Positions 11,301 to 23,565 of a stretch of 64,000 nt of DNA are shown here, one piece after another (position 1 is the first letter of the stretch; every line of letters starts with the position of its first letter). This stretch comes from Panorpa germanica. Lineage: Eukaryota; Arthropoda; Insecta; Mecoptera; Panorpidae. The notes beneath the pieces are model-generated. The model did no database searches, was not told where the DNA came from, and was given only the letters and a program-made list of their open reading frames with translations. The position numbers and the translations under genes are program-made. The stretch spans positions 4,474,152 through 4,538,151 of the forward strand of contig OY783218.1 in NCBI GenBank assembly GCA_963678705.1, given 5' to 3'.

Positions 11301-12189
11301 GGATTAGAATTAGGTGCAGTTCTTCTACTACTGATTATCTATAAAAAAAAATGTGTTGATCCTACCCACAGTTCATTTCTCTGCAGTAAAAACTTTACTT
11401 GTACTTTTGTACAATTTTCATCTTAAATAAATATTTCATACATTGTTATTTCTCAAAAATAACTAGTCTCTTATTATCTCGAGAAACGCCGGCTACAAAT
11501 ATATTAATTTTAAATGGCAGTGAGATTTTGCGTTATATTTTCTTGGCATAGTTGTTAACAGAATTAATTTTATTATGTGTTAGCATAATGAAAAAAGTTA
11601 TAAACCAGCTTAAATACTGCAAAATTGTAGTAGATCGAAAATAAGTAGTGAATATTGATAGTAGACTCTGTGTTAGAATACTACAGCCTTCACTAATTAA
11701 ATTCTAACGCAATTTATTCAAATAATTATTATTTAGCACGTGTTGTTGCATGTAACATTACACTGCATCTGTCAGATCTGTTATTCAAGTGAATTTCTTT
11801 ACCCGCATTCATAGATCTTACGTAAAACAATGAACCTGCGTCAGATATCCGTCCGTTAATCACACTGCGTCTCTAATTACCGCGTGTTCTAAAGAATTAT
11901 TTAAAATACATGTGTTCGTTGTTCAATCATTGAAATGTATACGAGTATGTACGATTACATGAATTGTTTAACACATCTCACCACATGTCTTCTCTTAGAT
12001 ATTAGTAGCTTATCTTTGTCTGCCTCTTTTTATGTTTTCAACCCTTTTAAAGTTTTGAAACGCTATCTGAAGTCAGACTGAAGGGTACAGGGTACAGCTT
12101 TCTAAACATTCACTTTCAGATAAAATTGAATACGACATTAAACAGATTTTAATTTTTATTAATAACTATCTTTTATTTTAAGCAAAATG

Positions 12190-12440
12190 TCGCTCTTTGA
12201 GACCTGTATTGATAGGACCCTAGTAGTCAATTCTAAATTGTCGTTTAAGAAACCCGAAATATGACTGGAAACTTTATCACAATGATATTTCAAAATATGA
12301 GTTCTAGACATTTTTAAAGAAGGTTGAAATTTTATCTGAAGTCCATACTATTATTCCAAAAAGGTAGATTTATTCCTTAAAAAGCAATAACATAAGTCAC
12401 AAAACGTTGTAATTAGGTAATTTGCTTTATGTTCCTTTTG
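12190..12440 (+). repeat. Degenerate family C copy
   Basis: Shares AAAAAGGTAGATTTATTCC, then AAGCAATAACATAAGTCAC, then AAAACGTTGTAATTAGGTAA with the copies at about 31960, 37600 and 48490. Boundaries are approximate. Confidence 0.45.
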
Positions 12441-13847
12441 TGTTCATAGTTTCACAGGGTATCTTAACAAACAAGGCTGATGACACCGTATATGGACGTA
12501 TCTTTGTTGCATGACTATGCCAGTCCTTTTCTGATCTTACGAATCTGAAAAGGACTCGCAGAGGATGCAAAATATTCCAATGTGAAGACAGCTTTAGCTT
12601 TAGCATTATTTTTAACCTTTTATTTTAAACAATGACAGTGCCAATCGCCATAGCCACTACTGTTTTAAATTTTTAACTTGTAACAAAACAGACGGTGTAA
12701 AGGTAAGCGTTCACAGGCTCGCACAGTCTGCAATACGACTATTTTTGGCAGATGATGTTTTATCACATTCTAATAATTTACTTTATATTAATATCCTAAC
12801 ACATAACTTAGTTTACCAGATTACATATTTTTTAAGGTTTATTATACATAAAAAAGGTTACCTTTTATTAAAAGAATTACTTTATACGAGTGTATAACGT
12901 TCCATGACCTATTCTATTGCGACTAAGATCATTAGGACCTTTTCTAGAATTGGGAAACTTATTTCTTGGATTTAACTAATTAGAGCGCCCGATGAAGATA
13001 AAGAGTTAAAGATTTAGAAGAAACGATTTAGAAGAGTTACCGGTCAATATTTGACTTCAAACAATAATAGAATTCTTTATCGGTGCGTAAAATATCAAAA
13101 AATCTAATTAAAAACCGATTTAATTTTTTTTTCCAAGTTAATAAATATAAAATCTATAAAATATCAATTAAAATTCTGTCACCTTTGCTCTTTGTGTAAC
13201 CAAAAATATTCTATTGTATAACTAAAAAAGTTTTTAAAAAATAAATGAATTATATATAAAAAAAAATCTTAATGTTTTAAAAAAATATGTTATTAAAATA
13301 CATTGCTAAGTCATTGATATGATGTGTTTTTCAAAAGATTCAAATATAGCTTGGCGCCATTATGGCGTCTATGATATATTGTTGTCTCTTATTAATTCTA
13401 TTGTTATCTCTTTTTATTCATTTCTTTTCTTTTTGAACATATTGAAAATCTTCTCATATTTTAATTTGTTCCGCTTCTACCCTTGTCTTCTTTCATATGA
13501 ATTATAGGAACAAATGTATAGTGTATAGGATACCTGCTTGGCCTGGCAGTGTATACATGTATAGTTGTATACATATACAATACAATCATTTATACGTGTT
13601 TAAATATACAAAGAACTAATAACGATCTATTTTTCTTTTTTTTTACAAATGTTTCATTTGTTGTGTTACCTGATCGGAATTCAATCATTAAAAGAATCTG
13701 CGTATCGGAAATGTAGCGAAATATTTGCTACTTTGTGATAATTAATGAACCGAAACTAATTACGTAAGATATACATGCTGGGGAACTAGTATTACTCGTA
13801 GGCAAAAGTATAGTCGGACATTAAACACACGGCGGTTGACAGACTTA

Positions 13848-14060
13848 CACTGGGTTCACACGGCATTGTACTGCACGTTTTTTTGCAGCATAAATATTAT
13901 CGAATAAACAGTGGCGCATACATTTGATATATGTGTTCGTTTTTTTGCAGTGCAAACGTTGTGTGAATAGTTCTATATAAAATGTATACGTCACGGTTTA
14001 TTCGATATAGTATTTATACTGCAAAAAAAACGTGCAGTACAATGCCGTGTGAACCTAGTC
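13848..14060. mobile_element. Palindromic MITE, probable TTA target duplication
   Basis: About 213 bp, essentially an inverted repeat. The left end, CACTGGGTTCACACGGCATT, pairs with the right end in reverse complement with few differences, and the match continues for about 80 bp per arm with a short centre near 13950. The flanks are TTA on both sides (13845-13847, 14061-14063), or CTTAC if the ends are trimmed by one base. A 3-bp TWA duplication is typical of PIF/Harbinger derivatives. No coding capacity. Confidence 0.82.
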
Positions 14061-14063
14061 TTA

Positions 14064-15406
14064 CATACTTCAGGAATATAGTAACACTGTCACTTGAGTA
14101 TAGTAACGTACGGACTGCCGGCACCAAACGATGCGGTGAACGTTTGATTCAAACTTGTGAGTCAAATATTGGAAGATTGACATGGCAAATTTCTATTTAT
14201 TTATTTTATTAATTTGTTGATATTATTAACACTGACACTGCTAACAAAAACTTTCAAGTAAATAAATAAACTTTCAAGTGTAAAACCTTCCAGTGTTGAA
14301 CGATTCGTTTTGCAGTGCATGACATGTGGATCAAGTGTGTGGTGGGGGTAAAAAAATTACTTTGACGCGAGTCAAAAGACCGAAAACAGCACACACTTAG
14401 TTCCAGCATCGGTCACACGTTCAACCATAAAGCGTCCAACGTTGGAAGGTGTTCGTAGCATCGTTTGGCGTCAGCTTAAGTACATTAAGAACACTTATAT
14501 TAAGAGCATACGATAATGTTTTAGCCTCCTTTAATGTTCGATTTATCCGCCATGTACGCTGGCATCGCTTTTATTCCTCCCACTATTATACACTCTGCGT
14601 GGTCTCAAACATTACAATTTCAAATTTTCATTTTGTAATTATTTATTAGAAAGGAGATATTTACAAATACAAAAAAATCAACTTTCATTGTACACGGATT
14701 CGGCATTGTTATTTTATAAATTTTTTTCGTGTAATTTTAGGAATTCGTTTAAAATGTCTAAAGGTGTTTATTGTTTAAAATATTTAGGCGCCACTTAAGT
14801 AGCATACAAATAAATTAATTAAATAATAAAATGTTAATAAAAATAATCTTGTTAAACATATACAACAAATTAAACAAAGATGTCGCTACTGACGATGGGT
14901 GCTTGATGCTGCGAAGGAGCTGAGAAACAATCTTTCTTTATATTGCACCAGCTTCCGTGTTCCGCAGTTTGGTCTGTTTTATGTTTGTTCTTCTAATATA
15001 ATATACGACTCAGTTTGCTATCTAGTTTAACCCCTTGTCTAGTTTAGTTTCTAGGCTAGACGAGACGACATTTGATAAAAATCTCGTCGAAAGTAATTAA
15101 AACACTTGAAAATAAATTATTTTCTTTTATTTTTAAAAAAAGATTATATTTTTATGTCATTTTAGTTTTAATGTTTTAAAAGAAAGTTGGAAAGTGGTGT
15201 ATGGGCCCTTAAAAACATGTTAAACCTACATAACAGTTGTATGTTTTAATTTTACTGCTTAGTTATCTGTGAGAGAAAGGATTTTATGAGTGTTTGCTTC
15301 AAAATGACCGATTGTTGTGTCTAATTTGAAGTAAAATGTATAGAATACATTATTAAAGTGTTACAAGTTGATAATAGATGGCAACACTGTATTAAAATTG
15401 CAACAT
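14064..15406. other. AT-rich DNA, no supported feature
   Basis: Two short ORFs (76 and 66 codons, plus strand) overlap the MITE edge and the following DNA and show nothing recognisable. A GGCGCCACTTAAG stretch lies near 14788. A TGGCAACACTG motif lies near 15380. Confidence 0.5.
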
Positions 15407-16035
15407 AATGGGCTTGTGTCCTATGTCTTAATTTCTATAAAAGTGTACTATATATTGATAAAGTGGGTTATTAGAACCTCAAATGTTCAATTCTTTTTTA
15501 ATAACTCCTTATATGTTAAGAGATATTAACAATTAAAAAAGTCATTTTGTCTCTTTAAATATTAAAGGGATTCAACGTTGTACACATTCCAAATGCATGT
15601 GACGTCATAACCGCTGCCAACCTTACAGCTCATAAATCTCTGCTATATGTATTTATATATCAAAATGTCAAATATTATTTACAGCTATTTCAAGAAACAA
15701 TCAAATTTCAATATTATGTCTGCCTTAGCAGGGTTAAATAAAATAAAAACTTATTATTCTTTGACTTGACTTGATTATTCGACTACCAACAGCTACCAAA
15801 CATTACCACAGCACTGATCTACTCAACAAATAACTGACGTTAAAATGCATTTCACGTCATACAAATATGGCCGACCATTTCTAGCGCTAAAACTACAATT
15901 CAAACTTTTAATTGCTATATCTCCGTCAATATTTAGATATTTAATAAAATAGACACACCAATACACATTTATTATCATCAATTTCAATCAGCAATTGAAA
16001 AATCGACCTCTATAAAATGAGGACACAAGCCCATT
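15407..16035 (+). mobile_element. Family T element, copy 2 (best-preserved ends)
   Basis: A 629-bp element with perfect 16-bp terminal inverted repeats AATGGGCTTGTGTCCT/AGGACACAAGCCCATT. Copies 1, 4 and 5 are close relatives. The interior has no ORF. The flanks (ACAT before, GCAA after) show no obvious duplication. Confidence 0.88.
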
Positions 16036-16099
16036 GCAAGTTTGTTTTCTAACACAAAATCAGTACGCTTTGTGCGCACAGGTCTATATATTATTTATT

Positions 16100-16165
16100 G
16101 TTTTATACGGTATACTAATTCTAAGTTATCGGTTTTCTTAAGCTCTTACATATATTTACCGTTAA
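16100..16165 (+). repeat. Short dispersed repeat E, copy 1
   Basis: GGTATACTAATTCTA followed by GGTTTTCTTAAGCTCTT and an ACATNTATTTA-like tail also occurs in the same order at 59411-59485. Only about 65 bp aligns, and its nature is unknown. Confidence 0.5.
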
Positions 16166-18867
16166 CCTAAGATATATCTCCACCGTCTAAAACTTAACAA
16201 CTTCGCACATAATGTCACATTCCTAATAATTTAGACTAGCAAAAAGAAAAAAATCCGCAAAAAGAAATCCACATTTCTTTAACTCATGCAATCATATGAA
16301 CGTACCAGCGTTGAAATTTGAATGCGAATTTATTTTCTCTCGATTTTTATTCGCAGTGGAACTTTAGCCTTATTCTCGCTATAACAAATTAATGTGATTT
16401 GTAAATGTATTTATTGTTTTATTAAAGTACTAATAGCTAATCCAACTTGATATACTCTAACAGATATGAACAAAGAATCATACAAACCAATAAAGTTTCC
16501 AGAAATCTAAAAAAAACTATTTTATAAATAGAAGATTCCTAATTATTATATAAACGAAAGTGTATTATGAATTAATAAATTAACCACATTGCTTCCACGT
16601 GTACATTACTCGTATATTAAGTTTGTAAAACGGTAATTCATATTTAAAATAAATAAATAGACAACTAAACATGTACTCATTTGGAAGATGCTCTTGCCCT
16701 CTCTCTCACTTTGACTTATAAATTAAAAAAACAATTTTTTTTAGTTATACGATTTGCTTGTTTCTGTTGCTTATTAATTACTCCGTTGATAGAACATAAG
16801 CATTCATAATTCTATTAACTTTACATTTTCTACAGAAGTATTTCTCTTTTGAGATTTGTTTATATTATTAAATGGGTTACATTTTAACTGAATCTCAAAT
16901 ATTATGTTGAATTTCATCATCGTATTATATATTTTTATATGTTAAAGATTTCTTTTTGTTTGTTTTTATGTTTATTATTAAATATAATGTAAGAGCAACA
17001 GTTCCGGTATAAATGAAGACGTAATATGGTACAAAAGTACAGGGTCTAGTAAACTTTAGTTTTGACAGGTTAAACACATACTGTTTACGCAAACAAACTA
17101 ATAATCATACATACGTTTAACTTTCTTAAAATTAAAATGCATACAAATACATTGTCCACAATGCGAGCATAATAGCAATATCAACAAAACTAACCTTGAA
17201 TTGGCAAGTTGAAACCCAGTATGACTGTAGGCAGTAACCAAGCACATAACACATACACTGACACTATTATATATAAACACTATATGCATACAATAATTAT
17301 GTACTTTCTTTAAAACAAATGTGATTTAATGTAAAGATATTAATTTAGAAAATATATTTACTAACTACTACCAAAGTTACCGAGAGTTGAACAAATTTAA
17401 ATAAGAGTACTGTAATATAAAAAATAAATCTTTTTGTATGTTGAATCAGCTAGCAATACTAGCATCTTAATATTTATGTTAAACTTTAATTAAACGATAA
17501 GATGTAATGCAAATCACAGTAGCTCTTTACATTAAAAAACATTTGTAGTAAAGAAATTCTTTTTGACATTTCAATAGAGTCAGCGGCACGTCAAATATCT
17601 TTTTCTGTCTTTTACACAAGTTTATGACTGTTACACATCACGCTGTTACTATTACTCTGTTATCATTAATATTAACACATTAAATTAAATATTCGATATT
17701 TCTGCATTGTTTTAATTAATTTTTATTGTAAACGTCAGGTTCTAGATTAAAAATGGCTACCTGTTGCCAAAAATAACATAATATAAAAACTAACAGAACA
17801 AGTATTTATCGATATGTTTGGAGGAATGTAACACATTAAATTTATAAACAATAGTTTAATAAACAATTAACACAATTTATATAACCCGTTAATTACGTTT
17901 GTAAATTAATAAAATATAATAAACTTGGACTGATATATCAGAGCTGTCAAATACTTTACTAAGAAAAAAAACTTGTCACTAAAGGCGCTGCGTAACTGCA
18001 GTGGCTAATGCAAGGCATGCCTCCTATGTAATACAATGTATATAAAAATGACGTTCAGTGATTCAACCGCTAAATTTAAATCAATGTATAAAATATTTGC
18101 AAGTTAATTATTTACTCAATTAAAAAATATTTGTATGTATGTATGTCTCCCAATTTTTTTAAGGGTTATTCAGACTTCTTGCTTGTGTAAACTATTTACA
18201 AAATATGTTAGTTATATATTTAACGTGTATAAACAAAGTAATACTCGTATATTACAAATCAAATTGAATTGAATTATCCAAATAGCTCATCATAGCTCTC
18301 AATATAGAAGTAAATGTTGCATGTAATAGATCCAACGCATTGCAGTGGCTACCATTAGCATTCTGTTGGTAACCTCGAAATGGTAATGCATTTATATACG
18401 AGTACACACACACAAACGCAGTGAGACCCCACATCGAATTCCACACATCTACACATACAGTCATATAATATTGCACTAATTAAGTGGTATCAAATTGGAA
18501 GCATATATATTAAGCGTTTTAGTTGGTAACAACTGGTAGCAAATGTCAAATATGGTCAGGAACGGCACTTGTACATTGCTGTCATTTCAATATATTGGGT
18601 ATAGGAAAGGGAATGGTGTAGGTAAGGAATGGGGAAAGCAGTAGTGTATAAATCAATTGGTCAATTTAATTACGGCTATGTTGGTTTGGTTTAATTGCTT
18701 TCATTAAGTGACAGGAAAGGACTAGTCCAGTTATATTTACATCAAATAAGACACACAATTATTTATCACCTATAAGCGTAAGATACTTGAAAGGATTATA
18801 ATAGTGAATACAGGAAATCATTAAACCTTCAAAAAACTCAGAAGCAACTAGCATTGAAAATGGACGG
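16166..18867. other. AT-rich DNA, no supported feature
   Basis: No repeats shared with the window and no credible ORF. The short minus-strand ORFs near 17098 and 18252 have no recognisable motif. A CACTAAAGGCGCTGCG stretch near 17986 loosely resembles an insect CTCF core. Confidence 0.45.
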
Positions 18868-19158
18868 CGCTGAAGCGTTATGCTTAGAGGTATAAGAATA
18901 GAGTGCACAAGAGACTGAATACTGCGATAAATGCAAAGAGAGGGACAGCTGTCGAGTGTCCTCTGTTTCTCTTTCAAACTGATAACTGCGTCTGCTTGCT
19001 TGCTTACCCCTACTTTATCGCCAATCAGCCAAGCCAGAGGCAGCGGTTCGGCTAGAAAGAAACAGATAGGACACTCGGCTGCTATCTCTCTCTTTGCCTT
19101 TATCGCTTCCACTTACACGCTTACATGCTTATATCTCTATGGTTATGACTGCAATAGG
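18868..19158. mobile_element. Long imperfect palindrome, probable MITE
   Basis: The best-matched arms are 18924-18975 and 19058-19106. Shared words are GCGATAAATGCAAAGAGAG against GCGATAAAGGCAAAGAGAG, plus GAGTGTCCT and CTGTTTCT, with an unpaired centre of about 70-80 bp. Weaker pairing continues outward to about 18868 and 19158 (TTAGAGGTATAAG against ATAGAGATATAAG). The segment is clearly less AT-rich than its surroundings. Two overlapping ORFs on opposite strands (117 and 87 codons) exist only because of this composition. No target duplication was identified, so insertion as a mobile element is inferred. Confidence 0.6.
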
Positions 19159-19997
19159 TCTATGACTAAATTAAAATTGAAATCCAATTTTTAAATTTAA
19201 ACTTAAGTTATGCCAATGTATAAGTATTTTATTATTTCTTAAGATATTTAAAGCCGAAAAGCTTTCTTAAGCTAACCTTCCACAGGTGCACATGGCTCGC
19301 ATCAAAATCATCTGATTTTTCGTAGCAAACTTGATAGAACCGCTACAGGTTTACTAAGACTACAACTGAGATTAGTAGTTGGAAATGCGTCGACTTAAAG
19401 TTAAAAAAATTAAAGATATGTATATTTATTATTTGCAGTTATAATCAGCTACGTATTAAAATATTGGAGGCCACATCTCCTTTTCTACTTATTGTTCCAA
19501 ACGACCAATCAATCGCGATTTAGTTTTCTTAAAATTTCTCGAGGCTCCGTTATTAAAATTTCCACTTATTTATTATTACACTACACATGAATTCAACTAA
19601 GGGATGTGGTTTTGTTTTGTGAGTCAATCAGAACTAATAATTAATTTATCGCAACCGTAATTGAAGTCTTAATGAAATATGAAAGGCATCTTTCATCTCT
19701 TTCAGTATTTATATCTTGCATCTCTTTCACATCAAAAATAACATAAATGTGAAATACAACTAGTAACATAAAATAAAGTGAAAGGGGTGATATGCTAGGT
19801 TCACAAAATGCTGAGAATAAGTATAGGGTAGTTATCCAAGATGAAAATAAACTAAATCGTATGGAAATTAGAACGAGAAAAAGTAAACTTACAAGTAAAA
19901 TTACTAGACGGCTTGTCAAAAATAAAGAAACAAAAATTATTATATAAATATCGTTCTTAGTAGAAAGATTATTTCATGTTTTCTATGTAGAAAAAGA
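19159..19997. other. AT-rich DNA, no supported feature
   Basis: A 92-codon minus-strand ORF (19641-19919) encodes a hydrophobic Leu/Ser/Phe-rich stretch (it starts MTSRLVILLVSLLFLVLISI). Hydrophobic chance ORFs are expected in T-rich sequence. No splice or promoter context supports it. Confidence 0.4.
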
Positions 19998-20143
19998 ACT
20001 TTGAAATTAGTTTAAGACAAGCTATCAAGTATGAACATTGCACTTCAAGACAATTTATATATGAAAACTCTTAGAGTCTTGGAATTAGCCTGTGGCAAGC
20101 TAGTAAGTGTGATACTTGCATTGCAAGACAATTTTCTACTTGG
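19998..20143 (+). repeat. 77-bp repeat, two tandem units
   Basis: Unit one begins near 19998 and unit two near 20073. Both carry GGAATTAG- or GAAATTAG-type starts and CAAGACAATTT ends, as at 1608-1757. Confidence 0.7.
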
Positions 20144-22724
20144 TATTCATGTTTTCATTATTTAAACGATCTATTCTGAACCGTCTTGTAATATCTCGCT
20201 AATATCACTTATATTTCATTATAAAAGCAACATATAACGGGACGAGGGGCGAGGGAGAAGGGAGCGTGTAATAATACTACTTACAAACCTACAGAGATGG
20301 TTTCTAAATAACTGATTCAGTTATTTTATTATATACTATCGTATAGTATTATTAACAATGTAATAATACCCAAGCCAAGACAGACACAGAACAGAAATAC
20401 GACGAGGAGCGAGTATAGCTTTACATCACATTATATGTACGTTAGTAGTGTATTACATATGTCCCTTTGTTCGTTTATTATATCAGATGTACTCAGTCAT
20501 TTATTCGCCATTAATTTCGCTATCTCTTTTACACATATCTGAATATGTATATTAAATTATTTGACAAAGTCATATATTTATAATACGAGTATATATAGCT
20601 TATTCGCTCTAACATATTAATATTATATAATGCTTTTATTGTCTAACATATGTAAATATAGGTGTGCGTTACAAATTATATTCATCTCTAAATGAAGATG
20701 ACTATTAGATTTATTCATTAAAATAAAATTTTAAGTATCTGTGTAATTGTTTTATAACTTTTTATGTGTGTGCGTGCTTTTTGTGTAATGTTATAGTAAT
20801 ATTGCAATCTATACGAAAATGTACAAAAAAAAACTATATATAAAATATATCAATTGTCCAATTCATAAGTGAGACAAATCGATATTCAAGTTGAGTATGC
20901 AGTTATTTGTAAAATTGTGTCCTCTATCTGATTGAATACTCAGATAACTCAAAAATGCAACCCAAGAAAATTATAATGCAGATAAATTTGTAATACCGTT
21001 AAAATATATAAACTCAAGTTATATCAAAAACCATTATTTGTAGTTGTCCCACTAATGAACTGCGCGATTGGATTAGGAGCTTCTTAAAAATAAATTTGAT
21101 AGCAAATGCCAATAAGTTTACAATGAATATGCAGGATATAAATATTTGTATGTGTTTGCAATACTTCAAGAAACGTAACTTGTGGTTCTCAAATTTCAAT
21201 GCTAATCACTCCCAAAAATAACTGTATAAATTTTATAAAGCATATTTTAGAACCATATATTAAAAAAAATCAGAACCCAGTATATAAATTTTCATAGTAT
21301 ATACAGTGCATTTTCAAAGAATTCTTTAACAAATTTAGACCAAAATTTATCTTTAAAAAAATTAATAACCAGTTCATAATTTTACTACGCATTTGTCTAT
21401 TAAATTTGAATTAAAATTAGAAACATTTTTAACAGTATAGGTTTATAAATATTTGTAAATCAACTCCATAATTTTACTTTATGACTATTGCACTAACATT
21501 AATGAACTATTAAAATTTTTACAAGAAGTAAAACTAATTAATAGTATTTTTAATAATTCATATAATATAACGACCGTTGTGTAAATCTGTGCGCAAAAAA
21601 AGCGTGTTGCTCTTCCGTGTTTGCCATGATAGCAACTAAAAATTCTCGAACCACGCTACTTAACGCTATAACAATACTTTTAGTAGCTAATGTCTTTTAA
21701 AATATTAGGTAACTAATTGAAAAATAAATAAACCAATGAAAGATTGCTATAAAACTTTACCAGTATATAGTACAATCAGTGCTGCGCCATTTTGTATCTA
21801 GATACATAGATAGCCAGATACAGATACCTTTGTAAATATAGCGAAAGTATCTAATTGTTTAACCTCCTAAGATACATTGAGTTCATTTTTATAGAATTTA
21901 AGACAAATTTAAGTAAAAATTTATTATTCTAAAAGTTTAAGCGGATTAAAGTACCAGTATATACTTGTTCATAGAGTACATGTATCCCTCTCTCTTTCTC
22001 TCTCTCTCCATTTCTACTTTCTCCTTCTTAAAATACATTTAAATATTATTTTAAGATAAAAGGCCTTAATATCTAACATTTAAATATAAATGAAAAGCCT
22101 CAAAGCTACTTCGCTAATTTGTTTCAATTAGGAAAATAGAATTATTATTCTGAGTTAAATATTACAGTGTTTATACCACAATAACGTTACAGCTGTACTT
22201 TATATTTAAAATAAATAAGTTAACACAAACTTAGAAGTACTTAAGGACTAATATCATATTCACATAAATAATAAAAATGAAAAAGTGGAATTGTATAAAA
22301 ACACAATGAATAATGTGCAACCGAAATCGTAAATACGGTAAAATATAATAAACGAATAACCTTCTATGCTCGTATATTCAAAACGAATAAAATGGCCATA
22401 AAATATTTAATTATGTTCAACCGTCAACGAGCAAATGGGATATCAATTATATACATTGTAGTTATTATATTTCAAGACATGGTATAGTATTTGCAAAAAT
22501 GAAAACATTTGTAAGGAACAACAAACATTGTATTGCCAGTGCAGAAAGACAGTGGCGTCTCCAAATCCTTTAAACGTTCTGCAGATACATTCTCAACTGA
22601 ATACGTAACTCAACAAGAAAGAGTTTTTAGGCAACTAGAAAATATTTGATTATGTTCTTGATATGTATTTAACATTGATGAAAATGTTATCTATAGTAGA
22701 AGCCTAATGTCTAGTGTTTGGCCT
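20144..22724. other. AT-rich DNA, no supported feature
   Basis: It holds a CT-rich run (about 21987-22010) and a cluster of GTATCTAGATAC-type words near 21796. Nothing else could be supported. Confidence 0.45.
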
Positions 22725-23455
22725 CGAGGCCTCTAGCAAACATTTTATTGAAATTCATTATTTTTGTATTACATTCTGTTATAATTTATAAACTGGGCTT
22801 GTGCATTCATTTGTTAGTGGTCGACTTTTAATTATTGATTGAAATAGATCTTAATAAATATATATTGACGTTTTTATTTTATTAAATATCTAAATGTTGA
22901 CAGAGAATCAGAAATTAAAAATTTGAATTGTAGTTTTAGCGCTAGAGATGTCGGCCATATTTATGACGTAACATGTCGCACAATTAAGAGATACGTCAGT
23001 TGTTATATGTTCTGTATTGAGTATGTTATCTCTTTTATGCTCTGTTGTATAAAAGAGATTCCAACTTTGCAGACGTAAAATTACAATGAAATGAAAAAAA
23101 TGAGTATTTTAATTGTTGTAATATCTCTTAAAATATAGCGAGTTATTAAAAAGTAATTGGACATTAGAGGTCCTGTTAGCCAACTTTATCGATATATTAC
23201 ACATTTTTATAGAAATTAAGACATGGTTCACAAGCCCATTGCAGTTTATACTTTTACAATTTGTCAGGACCACGTGGTATTTACGTAATGTAGATGTATT
23301 TCACTATTTTACGAAAACTAATACAGTTTTTACTGTGGTTTAAAGTTAATAGAGTAAGAGTAATAACAAGTTTTAAAAGTAAGTACAAAATAAGATATGA
23401 TAGTTATGCTAGATCTGAAAATATAGCTAAAAAATAACTAAATCAAAATTTTACA
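22725..23455 (+). mobile_element. Family H (hAT-like) fragment, interrupted by a T element
   Basis: Two pieces, 22725-22791 and 23241-23455, flank T copy 3. The right piece matches about 50382-50600: TTGCAGTTTATAC, CGTGGTATTT, CGTAATGTAG, TGTATTTCA, then AAAATTTTACAA. The left piece carries CTCTAGCAAACATTTTATTG, resembling the CTGTAGCAAATATTCAATAG of 49586-49676. Assignment to a hAT-like element rests on the CAGAGCCGGATTAAGGC end at 49586. That end style is familiar from hAT elements but is not diagnostic. Confidence 0.5.
22792..23240 (-). mobile_element. Family T element, copy 3 (diverged, shortened)
   Basis: A reverse-oriented 449-bp copy with ends ACTGGGCTTGTG and CACAAGCCCATT. The interior retains AGTGGTCGACTTTT, TTTTAGCGCTAGA, GTCGGCCATATTTATGACGT and ATAGAAATTAAGACATG. 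It is shorter than the other copies because a central portion is missing, and it is clearly older than copies 1, 2, 4 and 5. Confidence 0.75.
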
Positions 23456-23489
23456 AACTAACCAACTTCTGACGACATTTTGACTTCTA

Positions 23490-23565
23490 TAACGACACAG
23501 TTGAGCGAGAGCATTAATGCTTGACTCTGACAACTGTGTTCTCGGGTTCGATCCAGAGTTATATT
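23490..23565 (+). other. tRNA-like segment (SINE head or tRNA pseudogene)
   Basis: GGGTTCGATCC at 23544-23554 matches the B-box/T-loop consensus. Upstream, AGTTGAGCGAGAGC resembles a D-arm/A-box, and GACTCTGAC resembles an anticodon loop reading CTG (Gln). The T-stem and acceptor stem pair poorly, so it is not a functional tRNA gene. It is either a tRNA-derived SINE 5' region or a decayed tRNA copy. No second copy was found in the window. Confidence 0.4.

Larger units (their letters stand above)
6732..13847. other. Sparse AT-rich stretch
   Basis: About 7 kb with no recognisable gene. It holds an 18-bp CRE-centred palindrome (7856-7873), one weak exon-like ORF (7116-7357, minus), a cluster of a 13-bp AT motif (8697-10100), a microsatellite (10621-10651) and two degenerate family C copies. 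Other ORFs here show no codon bias or domain and look random. Confidence 0.5.

Noticed and set aside
18759..19194. 117- and 87-codon ORFs on opposite strands
   Set aside because: Both read through the same GC-richer palindrome. The inverted-repeat structure explains the lack of stops, and neither peptide shows a domain.
19641..19919. 92-codon hydrophobic ORF as a membrane protein
   Set aside because: T-rich DNA readily gives Leu/Phe/Ile-rich chance ORFs. There is no splice, promoter or family support.
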